A stretch of DNA of 64,000 nucleotides from HTCC2207 sp002685195 (GTDB taxonomy: Bacteria > Pseudomonadota > Gammaproteobacteria > Pseudomonadales > Porticoccaceae): assembly GCA_051201675.1 (NCBI GenBank), contig CP179212.1, positions 2,108,001 through 2,172,000 on the forward strand, read 5' to 3'. The position numbers were made by a program, and so were the translations under genes. The notes under the pieces were generated by a model. The model saw nothing but the letters and a program-made list of their open reading frames with translations. It searched no databases and was not told the origin of the DNA. Below are positions 43,946-52,900 of the stretch, in pieces; position 1 is the first letter of the stretch; each line of letters begins with the position of its first letter.

Positions 43946-45481
43946 ATGAGACACCCCAGCTTTAAAAACCTTATGGCACGACTTATTCATTTTTCTGGTA
44001 TTTTTAGCCTCATCTTTGCCTGCCAGTTAAATGCTTTAGAGTTCGATATTGAAACTATCGCAGTGAGCCCAAAACATAATGTAGATATCATCCCTTTCTC
44101 CAATGAATCATCCGCTGAAGCCAAGTTATTAATCATAGAAACACCCGTGATCAATCAACTGGAAAAACAGATGCAGGAGCTCAACAATGAACCTGTTCGT
44201 CATATTAAGGTATTTCAGCGCAGAGGCTCAGAGTGGAATCTTATTTTGACGAAGGCTCTTGAAGATTCGATGGATTTAGTAGACACGATAACAACCCCCA
44301 AGGGTATCCAACTAGTTGGGTTACAGGAATCTAAACTACTCTATCTAGACGAAAACACTTCATTGTTTAGACCGTTTCTTACTACTTCACCGATGTTCTC
44401 TGGTCGTAGCTGGGGCTCTTCCCCCGTTATGGAGATGTTTGCTGATATTAATGGTGATGGATTTGACGATTTTTTAATGCCTAATTTTGATGGTTGGGAA
44501 GTAGCGCTGCAAACCAATAATGGTTTTCAAGCGCCCCAGCTAGTGGGTCCACGGCCGAGTATGAGCTATAGAGATACAGCTCGCTATGTTGCTTACCGGG
44601 CCGAGGAAGCCTTGCTTGTTGATGAGAATAACGATGGCCTTAATGATGTTGCTTTTTGGCAAGACGGTTATTTTGAAGTACATCGACAGAACTCATTGGG
44701 CGAATTCTCTAAGGTACCTGTTGATTTAGACGTCAATCTAAAGGATATGTTAAGCGGATATGCGCAGATTAGTATTGGTGAAGAAGCTGACAATAATGAG
44801 GGTAAAAATAGACTTTTGGATGAAATTGTAGACATCAATAATGATGGAGTGAGCGATCTTATTGTTAAGCGCATTAAGGCCGAGGGTATCTTTGGTTGGG
44901 AATCTGAGTATGAGGTTTATCTTGGTATGGTCAGTGGACAAAACCTACTGAAATTTTCAGAAAATCCCTCATCGGTGATCCGCACAAATGGCTTTCAGTT
45001 CGATAATGAACGACAGGATATGTCAGGGGATGGCAACCAAGAGTTTGTGATTACCTCTGTGGACATCAGTATAGGCACTGTTATTAAGGCTCTGATTACC
45101 CGTTCTGTGTCTGTCGATATCTCAATCTACAAAATGAAAGACAGCAAATTTCCCACTAAACCCAGCGTTACAAAAACAATCTCAGCACGGTTTGATTTTG
45201 GTAGCGGTGATCTCTTTGTCCCCGCGGTGCTTGGTGCGGACGTTACTGGAGATGGCCGAAAAGACCTGTTAGTTCAAAAAGGTGATGGAACCCTACTTGT
45301 ATACCCAGGGGAAGCAGGCGAGGCTATGTTTGCTAAGAGAGCAATCAAACTTTCACTTTCTCTTCCTGAGAGCAGAACGGGCTTTCTGGTTCATGACGTT
45401 GATAGTGATGGTCGAGATGAACTGATTTTGAACCACGATGATGAAAATAATGTTATTTCAGTTGTGTCATTCCGAGGCTAA
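43946..45481 (+). CDS. Secreted FG-GAP/VCBS repeat protein
   Basis: A 511-residue protein with a signal peptide (about 1-31, basic start then hydrophobic core, ending near LNA). Six Ca2+-binding type repeats with DxNxDGxxD loops occur near 166 (DINGDGFDDF), 225 (DENNDGLNDV), 296 (DINNDGVSDL), 357, 432 (DVTGDGRKDL) and 485 (DVDSDGRDEL), the pattern of a seven-bladed integrin-like propeller. Function is unknown; such proteins are periplasmic or surface binders. It stands alone after tRNA-Met, 88 bases before the dioxygenase gene. Confidence 0.8.
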   Translation: MRHPSFKNLMARLIHFSGIFSLIFACQLNALEFDIETIAVSPKHNVDIIPFSNESSAEAKLLIIETPVINQLEKQMQELNNEPVRHIKVFQRRGSEWNLILTKALEDSMDLVDTITTPKGIQLVGLQESKLLYLDENTSLFRPFLTTSPMFSGRSWGSSPVMEMFADINGDGFDDFLMPNFDGWEVALQTNNGFQAPQLVGPRPSMSYRDTARYVAYRAEEALLVDENNDGLNDVAFWQDGYFEVHRQNSLGEFSKVPVDLDVNLKDMLSGYAQISIGEEADNNEGKNRLLDEIVDINNDGVSDLIVKRIKAEGIFGWESEYEVYLGMVSGQNLLKFSENPSSVIRTNGFQFDNERQDMSGDGNQEFVITSVDISIGTVIKALITRSVSVDISIYKMKDSKFPTKPSVTKTISARFDFGSGDLFVPAVLGADVTGDGRKDLLVQKGDGTLLVYPGEAGEAMFAKRAIKLSLSLPESRTGFLVHDVDSDGRDELILNHDDENNVISVVSFRG

Positions 45482-45569
45482 GCTGCAAATATCAGCTTCA
45501 GTGGTAAGAAATTTTGCGATCAATCCAGTATAGTCAGGGCACCCAAGTAAAATCTGAGTACTTAAAATT

Positions 45570-46277
45570 TTGACTAACGAATCTCTCGCAAAAGAATTTT
45601 GGCAGCAAGGCTATCTGTCTATTGATAACTTCTTCGATCAGGCTCTGATGGACCAATACCATGCTCTCATTTTGAATCAGTTTGGTGACAACCCAGATTA
45701 CCGCCACAACGCTGAATTTTTAGAAAAGTCTAATACCGACGTCATTCCTTGGTTCCCCCAATTAGACGGCCTCAATGTATTTGATCTAGCGGAACAAGAC
45801 CCACGACTTAAAGACTTAACATCCGCTATTCTGGGCAGTGGCTGGTCATCGCTCTACAGCATGGTGATGTATAGTAAACAAGGCTCTCAAGGGCAGGCAT
45901 GGCATCAAGATTGTCCCCCAGAAGATAAGTCACGATTTAATTTAAACCGCTTGGCGTACACAATGGATATTGGTCAAGATGTCGGTGGTGAGACCTTGGT
46001 TGTGCCTGGAACCCACAAAGGCGGTGTAATTAGTGTAGGAGATATTAATGAAGACTTGCCTGACCAGGTTGTACTCAGACCAAAAAAAGGTACGCTAATT
46101 TTAGTACATGGGCATCTTTGGCATAGGGTTATGCCCGTTCATGGGCCCTATCGCGTATCGACCAACTATCGTTGCTGCCCCAGTAATACCCCTGAAGACA
46201 TCACTGATACCTGCGTTTATCGGAACATGCGTTATCAGTTTTCTACCAATACTGTTATTGAAGAACGCAGGGCATGA
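45570..46277 (+). CDS. Phytanoyl-CoA dioxygenase (PhyH) family protein
   Basis: A 235-residue Fe(II)/2-oxoglutarate oxygenase. The iron triad is His112 and Asp114 (WHQDCPPE) with His185 (HLWHRV), and Arg195 can bind 2-oxoglutarate. VPGTHKGG is typical of the family. Substrate is unknown. The start is TTG 45570 without a strong ribosome-binding site, so it may begin later. Its stop overlaps the next gene's ATG (ATGA), coupling it to a sugar-type oxidoreductase. Confidence 0.85.
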   Translation: MTNESLAKEFWQQGYLSIDNFFDQALMDQYHALILNQFGDNPDYRHNAEFLEKSNTDVIPWFPQLDGLNVFDLAEQDPRLKDLTSAILGSGWSSLYSMVMYSKQGSQGQAWHQDCPPEDKSRFNLNRLAYTMDIGQDVGGETLVVPGTHKGGVISVGDINEDLPDQVVLRPKKGTLILVHGHLWHRVMPVHGPYRVSTNYRCCPSNTPEDITDTCVYRNMRYQFSTNTVIEERRA

Positions 46278-47251
46278 TTGACTCTCAGAAGAAAACCATA
46301 AAGTGGGGGATTATAGGCGCAGGTCGTATTGCACAAACTTTTGCCACAGATATTCAATATGCTGGCCATGCTTCACTTCAAGGAATCGCCTCTCGCCAAG
46401 TAGATCCCGCTAAGGTCTTTGCTGAGGAATTTTCTGTTCCTAACTATTATGGCAGTTATGCCGCGATGCTTGCGGACCCAGCTATTGATGCGGTATACAT
46501 TGCCACACCCCATAGTCACCACAGAGACCAATCTATTGCAGCGTTGAATGCGGGCAAACATGTACTCTGTGAAAAACCCGCGACCGTAACAGGCGCTGAA
46601 TTAGAGGATGTGATTACTGTTGCTAAGCAGCAAGGTCGATATTTTATGGAGGGTATGTGGACCTACTTCATGCCCGTGATTCAGAAAACAAAGCGATGGG
46701 TTGATGAGGGGCGAATAGGTCAACTGTGCCATGTTAAAGCTGATTTTGGCTTCCCCCTTCCCTATGACCCCAATTTGCGCGAATACAACAATCAGCTTGC
46801 CGGAGGTTGCTTGTTAGAAATGGGAATCTACCCTATCGCAATGGCATGGCTTTTTCTACAGAAAGATCCCAGTTCACAGTCAGTTTGGCATCACAGAGCG
46901 GGCAATGGTGTTGAAGATGATGTGGTAATACTAAATACCTATGGTTCGAATGCCGCCACTGCTCAATTAACCACTTCATTTCGTTGTAAGTTAAATAATT
47001 ACCTCACCTTAATTGGTACTGAAGGCACTATCACTATTGCTGACTACTGGGCCGCTAGAGAGGCTAGGCTTTACAAAGGGCATGAGTGTATTGACCGCAT
47101 TATTGAAGATCGTGAGCATCAAGGTTTTAATCATCAAATTGAACAGGTAAGCTGTGAGATTCTCGCCGGCCAGTTACGTCCCTCTGTCGTCAGTTGGGAA
47201 GACAGTCGAGCATTTCAACGGCAAATAGAAAACATAAAAATGTGTTTTTAG
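46274..47251 (+). CDS. Gfo/Idh/MocA family oxidoreductase
   Basis: A 325-residue NAD(P)-dependent dehydrogenase, typically acting on sugars, inositols or their acids. It has the Rossmann motif GIIGAGRIAQTFA (about 12-24), TPHSHH and the catalytic CEKP (Lys101), and a C-terminal beta-sheet domain with AGGCLLEMGIYPIAMA. It overlaps the PhyH gene by four bases and precedes a sugar porter by 46 bases, so the trio likely imports and oxidises one polyol or sugar. Confidence 0.9.
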   Translation: MIDSQKKTIKWGIIGAGRIAQTFATDIQYAGHASLQGIASRQVDPAKVFAEEFSVPNYYGSYAAMLADPAIDAVYIATPHSHHRDQSIAALNAGKHVLCEKPATVTGAELEDVITVAKQQGRYFMEGMWTYFMPVIQKTKRWVDEGRIGQLCHVKADFGFPLPYDPNLREYNNQLAGGCLLEMGIYPIAMAWLFLQKDPSSQSVWHHRAGNGVEDDVVILNTYGSNAATAQLTTSFRCKLNNYLTLIGTEGTITIADYWAAREARLYKGHECIDRIIEDREHQGFNHQIEQVSCEILAGQLRPSVVSWEDSRAFQRQIENIKMCF

Positions 47252-47297
47252 TTTGCGCAATAACAATAATTTAGGGTTCATCTAAGGAATAACTGTA

Positions 47298-48878
47298 ATG
47301 GAAAACCGTACTCTCTATGCACTTTATTGTGCAACCGTTGTATCGCTCGGCGGTTTTGTCTTTGGTTTTGATGCCTCGGTAATTTCAGGCGTCGTTGGAT
47401 TTGTGAGTGTCGAGTTTGATCTAACCCCCATTCAGTCGGGGTTTGTGGTTGCTGCACCGACACTCTCTGGAGTCTTCGGTACGATGGTGATCGGTCCTTT
47501 AAGTGATGCTTTAGGCCGTAAAAAAGTCTTATTAGTGATTGCTTTTTTATATTTGCTTTCGGCCCTTGCTTCAGCATTCGCATCCTCTTACATGATGTTG
47601 GTGACCGCTCGCGCCATAGGTGGTCTAGCATTTACTTCTCTGATGATAGCTCCAATGTATATTGCCGAAATTGCCCCGGCGCGACTAAGAGGAAAATTGG
47701 TCTCTATTAACCAGCTTAATATTGTTATCGGTTTATCGGCGGCTTACTTTGCCAACTATTATATTTTGGGCGCCAGCGAATCCGACGCTAGCTGGGTAAC
47801 TGATTGGGGTGTGGATGCCAATACCTGGCGTTGGATGTTGGGTGTTGAGATTATTCCTGCTGTAATTTTCTTTTTAGGTCTTTTCTTAATCCCAGACAGC
47901 CCTCGCTGGTTAATCTCTAAGGGGCGAGAAGAAGAAGCTAGAGAAGTCATGGGAAAACTATTACCTAGTGATGCCATTGATACTGAAATTCAATTAATCC
48001 GCGATGGTCACCATGTCGAAAGTGAGGCTCTATGGCACCGAATAAAAGGGATATTTGGACCAAGAATGCGGCTTGCCCTAGTTGTTGGCATCATCGTGGG
48101 CGTAGTTCAACAAATCACAGGTATCAATGCTATTTTCTTTTATGCACCAACGATTTTTGAACAGAGCGGCATTGGCACTGATGCTGCCTTTGCACAGGCA
48201 GCATTAATCGGGCTTATTAACGTTGTATTTACCTTGGTCGCCATCGCTCTGATTGATCGCTGGGGCCGAAAACCTCTTCTCTTAGTTGGTTTGTCAGGTA
48301 TTGCCATTAGTATGGCAGTGTGTACTTATGGCTTCTCACAGGCTACCTATGAACTAACATATGAAGGTTTGCTTGAAATTCAGCAGATCGAGAATGTGGA
48401 AGAGCATTTTGATACTTCCGATCTTGATAATATGCTTGGCGTTGTTTATCAAAGTGATGTTGAGTTTAAAACCGCTCTGTCGAACTCTATTGGCACCAGT
48501 GCTGCAAGAGAGTTTGAGAGCCAGTTTATTAAGTCCTCTACGACAATGAATGCGGTGCTTATTCTCTTGGGTATTGTTGGCTTTGTTGCCTCATTTGCTA
48601 TGTCTTTGGGCCCAGTAATGTGGGCACTCTTTGCGGAGATATTTCCAAATCAATTGCGCGGTGTTGCCATCTCTTTTGTTGGCATGATTAATAGCTTGGT
48701 GAGCTTTTGTGTGCAATTGTTCTTTCCCGTTGAACTGAGTGTTTTTGGTGCTGCATTAACCTTCTTTTCATACTGTGTGTTTGCCATTATTGGCCTGGTA
48801 TTAGTTGCATGGCTGTTACCTGAAACTAAGGGCAAAACATTAGAAGAGTTAGAAGTCTTGTTTGCAAAACGCCGGTGA
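47298..48878 (+). CDS. MFS sugar porter (XylE/GalP-like)
   Basis: A 526-residue, 12-segment proton symporter of the sugar porter family. Signatures in order are GGFVFGFDASVISG, DALGRKK, PDSPRWLISKGR, QQITGINAIFFYAPTIFE, DRWGRKPLL and PETKGKTLEELE. A loop of roughly 65 residues (about 355-420), absent from XylE, is inserted before the last segments. It has AAGGA upstream. Probable third gene of the PhyH-oxidoreductase-porter operon. Confidence 0.92.
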   Translation: MENRTLYALYCATVVSLGGFVFGFDASVISGVVGFVSVEFDLTPIQSGFVVAAPTLSGVFGTMVIGPLSDALGRKKVLLVIAFLYLLSALASAFASSYMMLVTARAIGGLAFTSLMIAPMYIAEIAPARLRGKLVSINQLNIVIGLSAAYFANYYILGASESDASWVTDWGVDANTWRWMLGVEIIPAVIFFLGLFLIPDSPRWLISKGREEEAREVMGKLLPSDAIDTEIQLIRDGHHVESEALWHRIKGIFGPRMRLALVVGIIVGVVQQITGINAIFFYAPTIFEQSGIGTDAAFAQAALIGLINVVFTLVAIALIDRWGRKPLLLVGLSGIAISMAVCTYGFSQATYELTYEGLLEIQQIENVEEHFDTSDLDNMLGVVYQSDVEFKTALSNSIGTSAAREFESQFIKSSTTMNAVLILLGIVGFVASFAMSLGPVMWALFAEIFPNQLRGVAISFVGMINSLVSFCVQLFFPVELSVFGAALTFFSYCVFAIIGLVLVAWLLPETKGKTLEELEVLFAKRR

Positions 48879-48896
48879 ACTGATGAAGGCTTAACG

Positions 48897-49844
48897 CTAA
48901 ACGAAGTTCAGAACCATCAGTAAAGTTGCTGGGACTATAAGAGCCCAAAGTAGAAGTGTGTGAATCACTGGCGCTCCTTTAAGATTTAACAATGTTTCTC
49001 GGTTAATGCCAGAGCCTATACAAAATAGTGCGACCATTAATAAGGTGCTCGATACAATATTAGCTATGACTAGAATTTGATCGGGGAGCTCTAAAAATGG
49101 ATTCATAGAGGCTGCCGCAAGGAACAGAATAATGAACATTGGAATATGTATTTTTGTACGGCCTTTGCTTTGAATAATACTAAAGATAAATACAAGAGGT
49201 ACTAACCATAGAGTGCGCCCCAATTTTACAAAGGTAGCAATCTTAGCAGCCTCCTCTCCAAAGACTGTACTTGTGGCAACAACAGACGAGGTGTCATGCA
49301 CAGATAGAGCAACCCAAACTCCAAACTGCTCTTGGCTCATCTCCAAGTAAGCCCCTATTGAAGGGAATGTCATTAAGGCGAAGGCGTTAAGTAAAAAAAT
49401 CAGTGTGAGAGCGGTACCTGTATGCTCGGCCTTGGCGCCAATCACAGGAGAGAGAGTTGCAACGGCAGTACCACCGCATATTGCGGCTCCTGAACTTATT
49501 AATTGTGCAGATTTTTTGCCGTTTCTCAGTATCCGTCCAAGTAAAAGGCCAACCCCCATGGTTAAAATGACATAAGCAGCAACCATTAAGCTGTAGTCAG
49601 CAGTGATCGCCATAACCTGACCTGCATTTAATTTTAAGCCCAATAAAACGATGGCTGCCTGAAGACTATAGACACCGAGCTTATCAATGCCAGCGACCAA
49701 CGGCCCATTAATGATCAACGCAATTGCAGCCCCCAACAAGAATGCGACAGCGGGACTTTTGAAATAAGCCAATAGACAAACTGATAAGAGAATCAATAGG
49801 CTTCTTGATGCCGTGCTAATTTCAGTTTGAGAAATGTTTACCAT
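48897..49844 (-). CDS. YeiH/UPF0324 family putative sulfate exporter
   Basis: A 315-residue membrane protein with about ten segments and the family motifs LLGLKLNAGQV, SSGAAICGGTAVATLSPVIGAK and SVHDTSSVVAT. Relatives are linked to sulfonate/sulfite metabolism, but a substrate is not proven. It is convergent with the sugar porter (18-base gap). A strong terminator separates it from the upstream giant gene. Confidence 0.88.
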   Translation of the reverse strand: MVNISQTEISTASRSLLILLSVCLLAYFKSPAVAFLLGAAIALIINGPLVAGIDKLGVYSLQAAIVLLGLKLNAGQVMAITADYSLMVAAYVILTMGVGLLLGRILRNGKKSAQLISSGAAICGGTAVATLSPVIGAKAEHTGTALTLIFLLNAFALMTFPSIGAYLEMSQEQFGVWVALSVHDTSSVVATSTVFGEEAAKIATFVKLGRTLWLVPLVFIFSIIQSKGRTKIHIPMFIILFLAAASMNPFLELPDQILVIANIVSSTLLMVALFCIGSGINRETLLNLKGAPVIHTLLLWALIVPATLLMVLNFV

Positions 49845-49876
49845 AAATCAATTTCTTACCTAATTAATTTATCCGA

Positions 49877-49922
49877 GTTAGAAAAAAGGCCAATCAGATA
49901 ACTGACTGGCCTTTTTTCTAAC
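49877..49922. terminator. Strong terminator downstream of the giant HYR gene
   Basis: GTTAGAAAAAAGGCCA (49877-49892) is perfectly complementary to TGGCCTTTTTTCTAAC (49907-49922), with an inner TCAG/CTGA. It lies between the 3' end of the giant gene and the 5' end of the yeiH-like gene, both on the minus strand. Confidence 0.9.
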
Positions 49923-49939
49923 TGCTGTTACAACATTGA

Positions 49940-52900
49940 CTACGCTTTAGTAAACCGACGCCGTAAAAAGAGCATCAAACTTGCTAGAAGCAATAAAATC
50001 AATGAGGAGTCTGTTGACTGCCCATCACCCACAGTACAACCACCACCGGACTTCTTCTTTACGGTGACAGCTGACGACGTAATCGATGCAGAGTCAGTGC
50101 CATTACTAATTGTGGCAGTTACTGTTAACTCACCACCGGTACTTCCAGGCGTCAGGGTAGCTGTGTAGACACCCTCACCATCTTCAGTGAAGCTATCAAC
50201 TGACGCATCGGACAAGCTAGCAGTTGCAGTTACACTCATACCTTCCAGCAAACGGCCGTCTGAATCAACAGCCGTCACAGTGATCTGGCCTGTTTCGGAA
50301 CCGCCTGCTTTTAACTCAGTAACATCAAGACTAATAGTACTGTCGGCACTTGGAGGACCAAAGTACAGAGTGGCAATACCACTTGGGTCAGTGACTGTGC
50401 CATCTGCTAAACCATCAGCGTCATTAGCACCACCGTCTTCGATAAGTAACTGCAGGCAATTTGCGCCTACTGTTAAACCATCAGTGTAATCCGCGTTACC
50501 TGGCTGCGGGCAACTTCCACTAGCCGAAGTTGCAGAGCTGACAGCGTTGTTGGCATCAAGCACGAAGTCTTGCCAGCCTACGTTGGCATCAATGAACTTT
50601 CTCACGGATGCATTAGCTGGGACAGCTACACTCAATGGTAGAACAACATTATAAGACGTACCGGCCTGCCCGCCTGAGACCTCAAAGTCAGCTAGACCAC
50701 CCAAATAGCTATAATCGGCGTCAGCTGTGCCAACATCTTCTTCGTCAACACCTATTTCGTTATCGCCAGCACTAAGTGCTGCATCACCTAATGCGATAGT
50801 TGTTCCGAATGAAGTCTCTACAACCTGACCGCTATCACCAATTGGCGCTAGGTAAGACTCTGCTATATCGTCCTGATAATCAGGGATGCCGTCATTATCG
50901 CTATCACCATAACCTTCATCGGCATCCGAAACTCCGTCTCCATCGCTATCGGCATCACCTAGAACTGGCGCTGTTGCTAATACCTTAATAGAAGCTGAGG
51001 TTTTAGTTGTCAATGACGGATTACCGCTGTCTGTGACATCAGCAGAAATACTGACCACACTATCTCCAAACGTCGAAGGATCAAAAGTAGCAACAGCACC
51101 ATCAGTCGTCAGCATTGGCATATCTTCGATGGCAACGTCGTACCATTCCAAAGTATGAGTGTCAGCTGAATTTCGATCGCTGTAGGTTGCAGTAACTGTC
51201 ACCGTACCACCGTCAGCAGCAACAATTCGACCGGTGTTGTTACCTTGAGTTACTGTCAGCGTAAGCTCCGGAGCAACGTTATCTTCAGTAATCGTTACGG
51301 TTCGCTCAGATACTGGACCGGCCACTGCGTTGGTAATATCTCCCAGAGTAATAACGACATCTTCAGTAGTTTCAGCTTCGCTATCTGCAGCCACTGTCAT
51401 GGTTACCATTCCCGTGGTCCCTTCGCTAATCACGATCGACTCAGCAATAGAGAAGTCTTCAGCTGTCGCTGACCCGCTAATAGTTAAAGGAACTGTTACT
51501 GGGTATGCAGCAGCAGAACCGCTTAACTGTATGCTCACCTCAACACTAGCACCTTCTACCGTAACTGATGAAGGCGTAAGGTTAACCAACGGAATGATTT
51601 CTAGTAGCTGTACCCCAGTAGATACGTTGCCAGCAGCATCAGACACTGTCCAAGTAATCTGATATGAGCCAGATTCGAATGGTCCAGTCTGACTAGCGGT
51701 TGGCGTCAACGCCCCATCTTTTTGGTCAGTAGCCGTGGCTTCACCTAAAATAACATCTGTCATTCTACCCGTGGCAGTCATACTAATATCCGCTGGGATA
51801 GTTAGCACAGGCGGCAACTCATCCTTAGTTGGGTCTGTGCCATCTAGATACTCATCAAGGTTACTGATGCCATCGCCATCTAGGTCACCTTCCGCATCTG
51901 AGGCATCATTAGGATCCAATCCGTTCTGCTCCTCATAAAAATCAGGAAGGCCATCGTTATCTGTATCCAACACGACCAACGTAACACTGGATGTATCCGT
52001 AGCTGTATTACCCGCAGCATCACTCACTGAGAACGTTACTACGGTCTCTCCCACTTCAAACTCATCAGGCGCATCGTTAGCGATATTCGCTGTCAAATCA
52101 CCATCTTTGTTGTCTGTTGCGGTCGCAGCTGCTAAGAAATCAACAATCACATCATCGCTCAAAGCAACAACATTGCTTGGCATATCAACATTGATACTAA
52201 TAGAGTCTGGCACTGTCAGTTCAGGATCGACAACATCGAGGCTAACGTTAACAATAGTCTGTGCTGTCCCTGTATTGCCCGCAGCATCAGTCGCAGAGAA
52301 GGTCACTGTTGTTTCTCCAAACAAGAACAAATCTGTTGGAGCATCATTAGAGATGGATGCTATAGCGCCATCGACATTGTCAGTCGCAGTAACTCCAGCA
52401 ATCATCGCTACGATCTCAGGATTATCAGCCGTCAAGCCTTCTTCTGTTCCCAGTACCACAAGCGTTCCAGGCGCGGTGATCTCTGGCGCAGTCGTATCAG
52501 CCACAGTCGCAGTGGCGGTATCACTGGACGTATTTCCGGCCGCATCGGTAACAGTAAACGTAACCACTGTAGTCCCCAGCGGGAGGGTCTCTGGAGCATC
52601 ATTGGTAATCGTTAAATTACTGTCTACGTTATCGGTAGCCACGGCACTTTCGATCCAAGCAACAACCGCTGCATCTGTCGCAGCCGTTCCACTAGCATCA
52701 GTGGCCGCAATCGTTCCATCAGCGGGAGCGGTGATAACCGGAGCTGTCTGATCAGTTACGTTGACTGTTGCGGAAGCAGACCCAGTATTGCCTGCAGCAT
52801 CAGTCGAACTAAAGGTAACCTCTGTTTCACCAAGTGGGAATACAGCCAGACCGTCATTCGTGACTGTTGACGATTCATCCACATTGTCTGCAGCCGAAGC

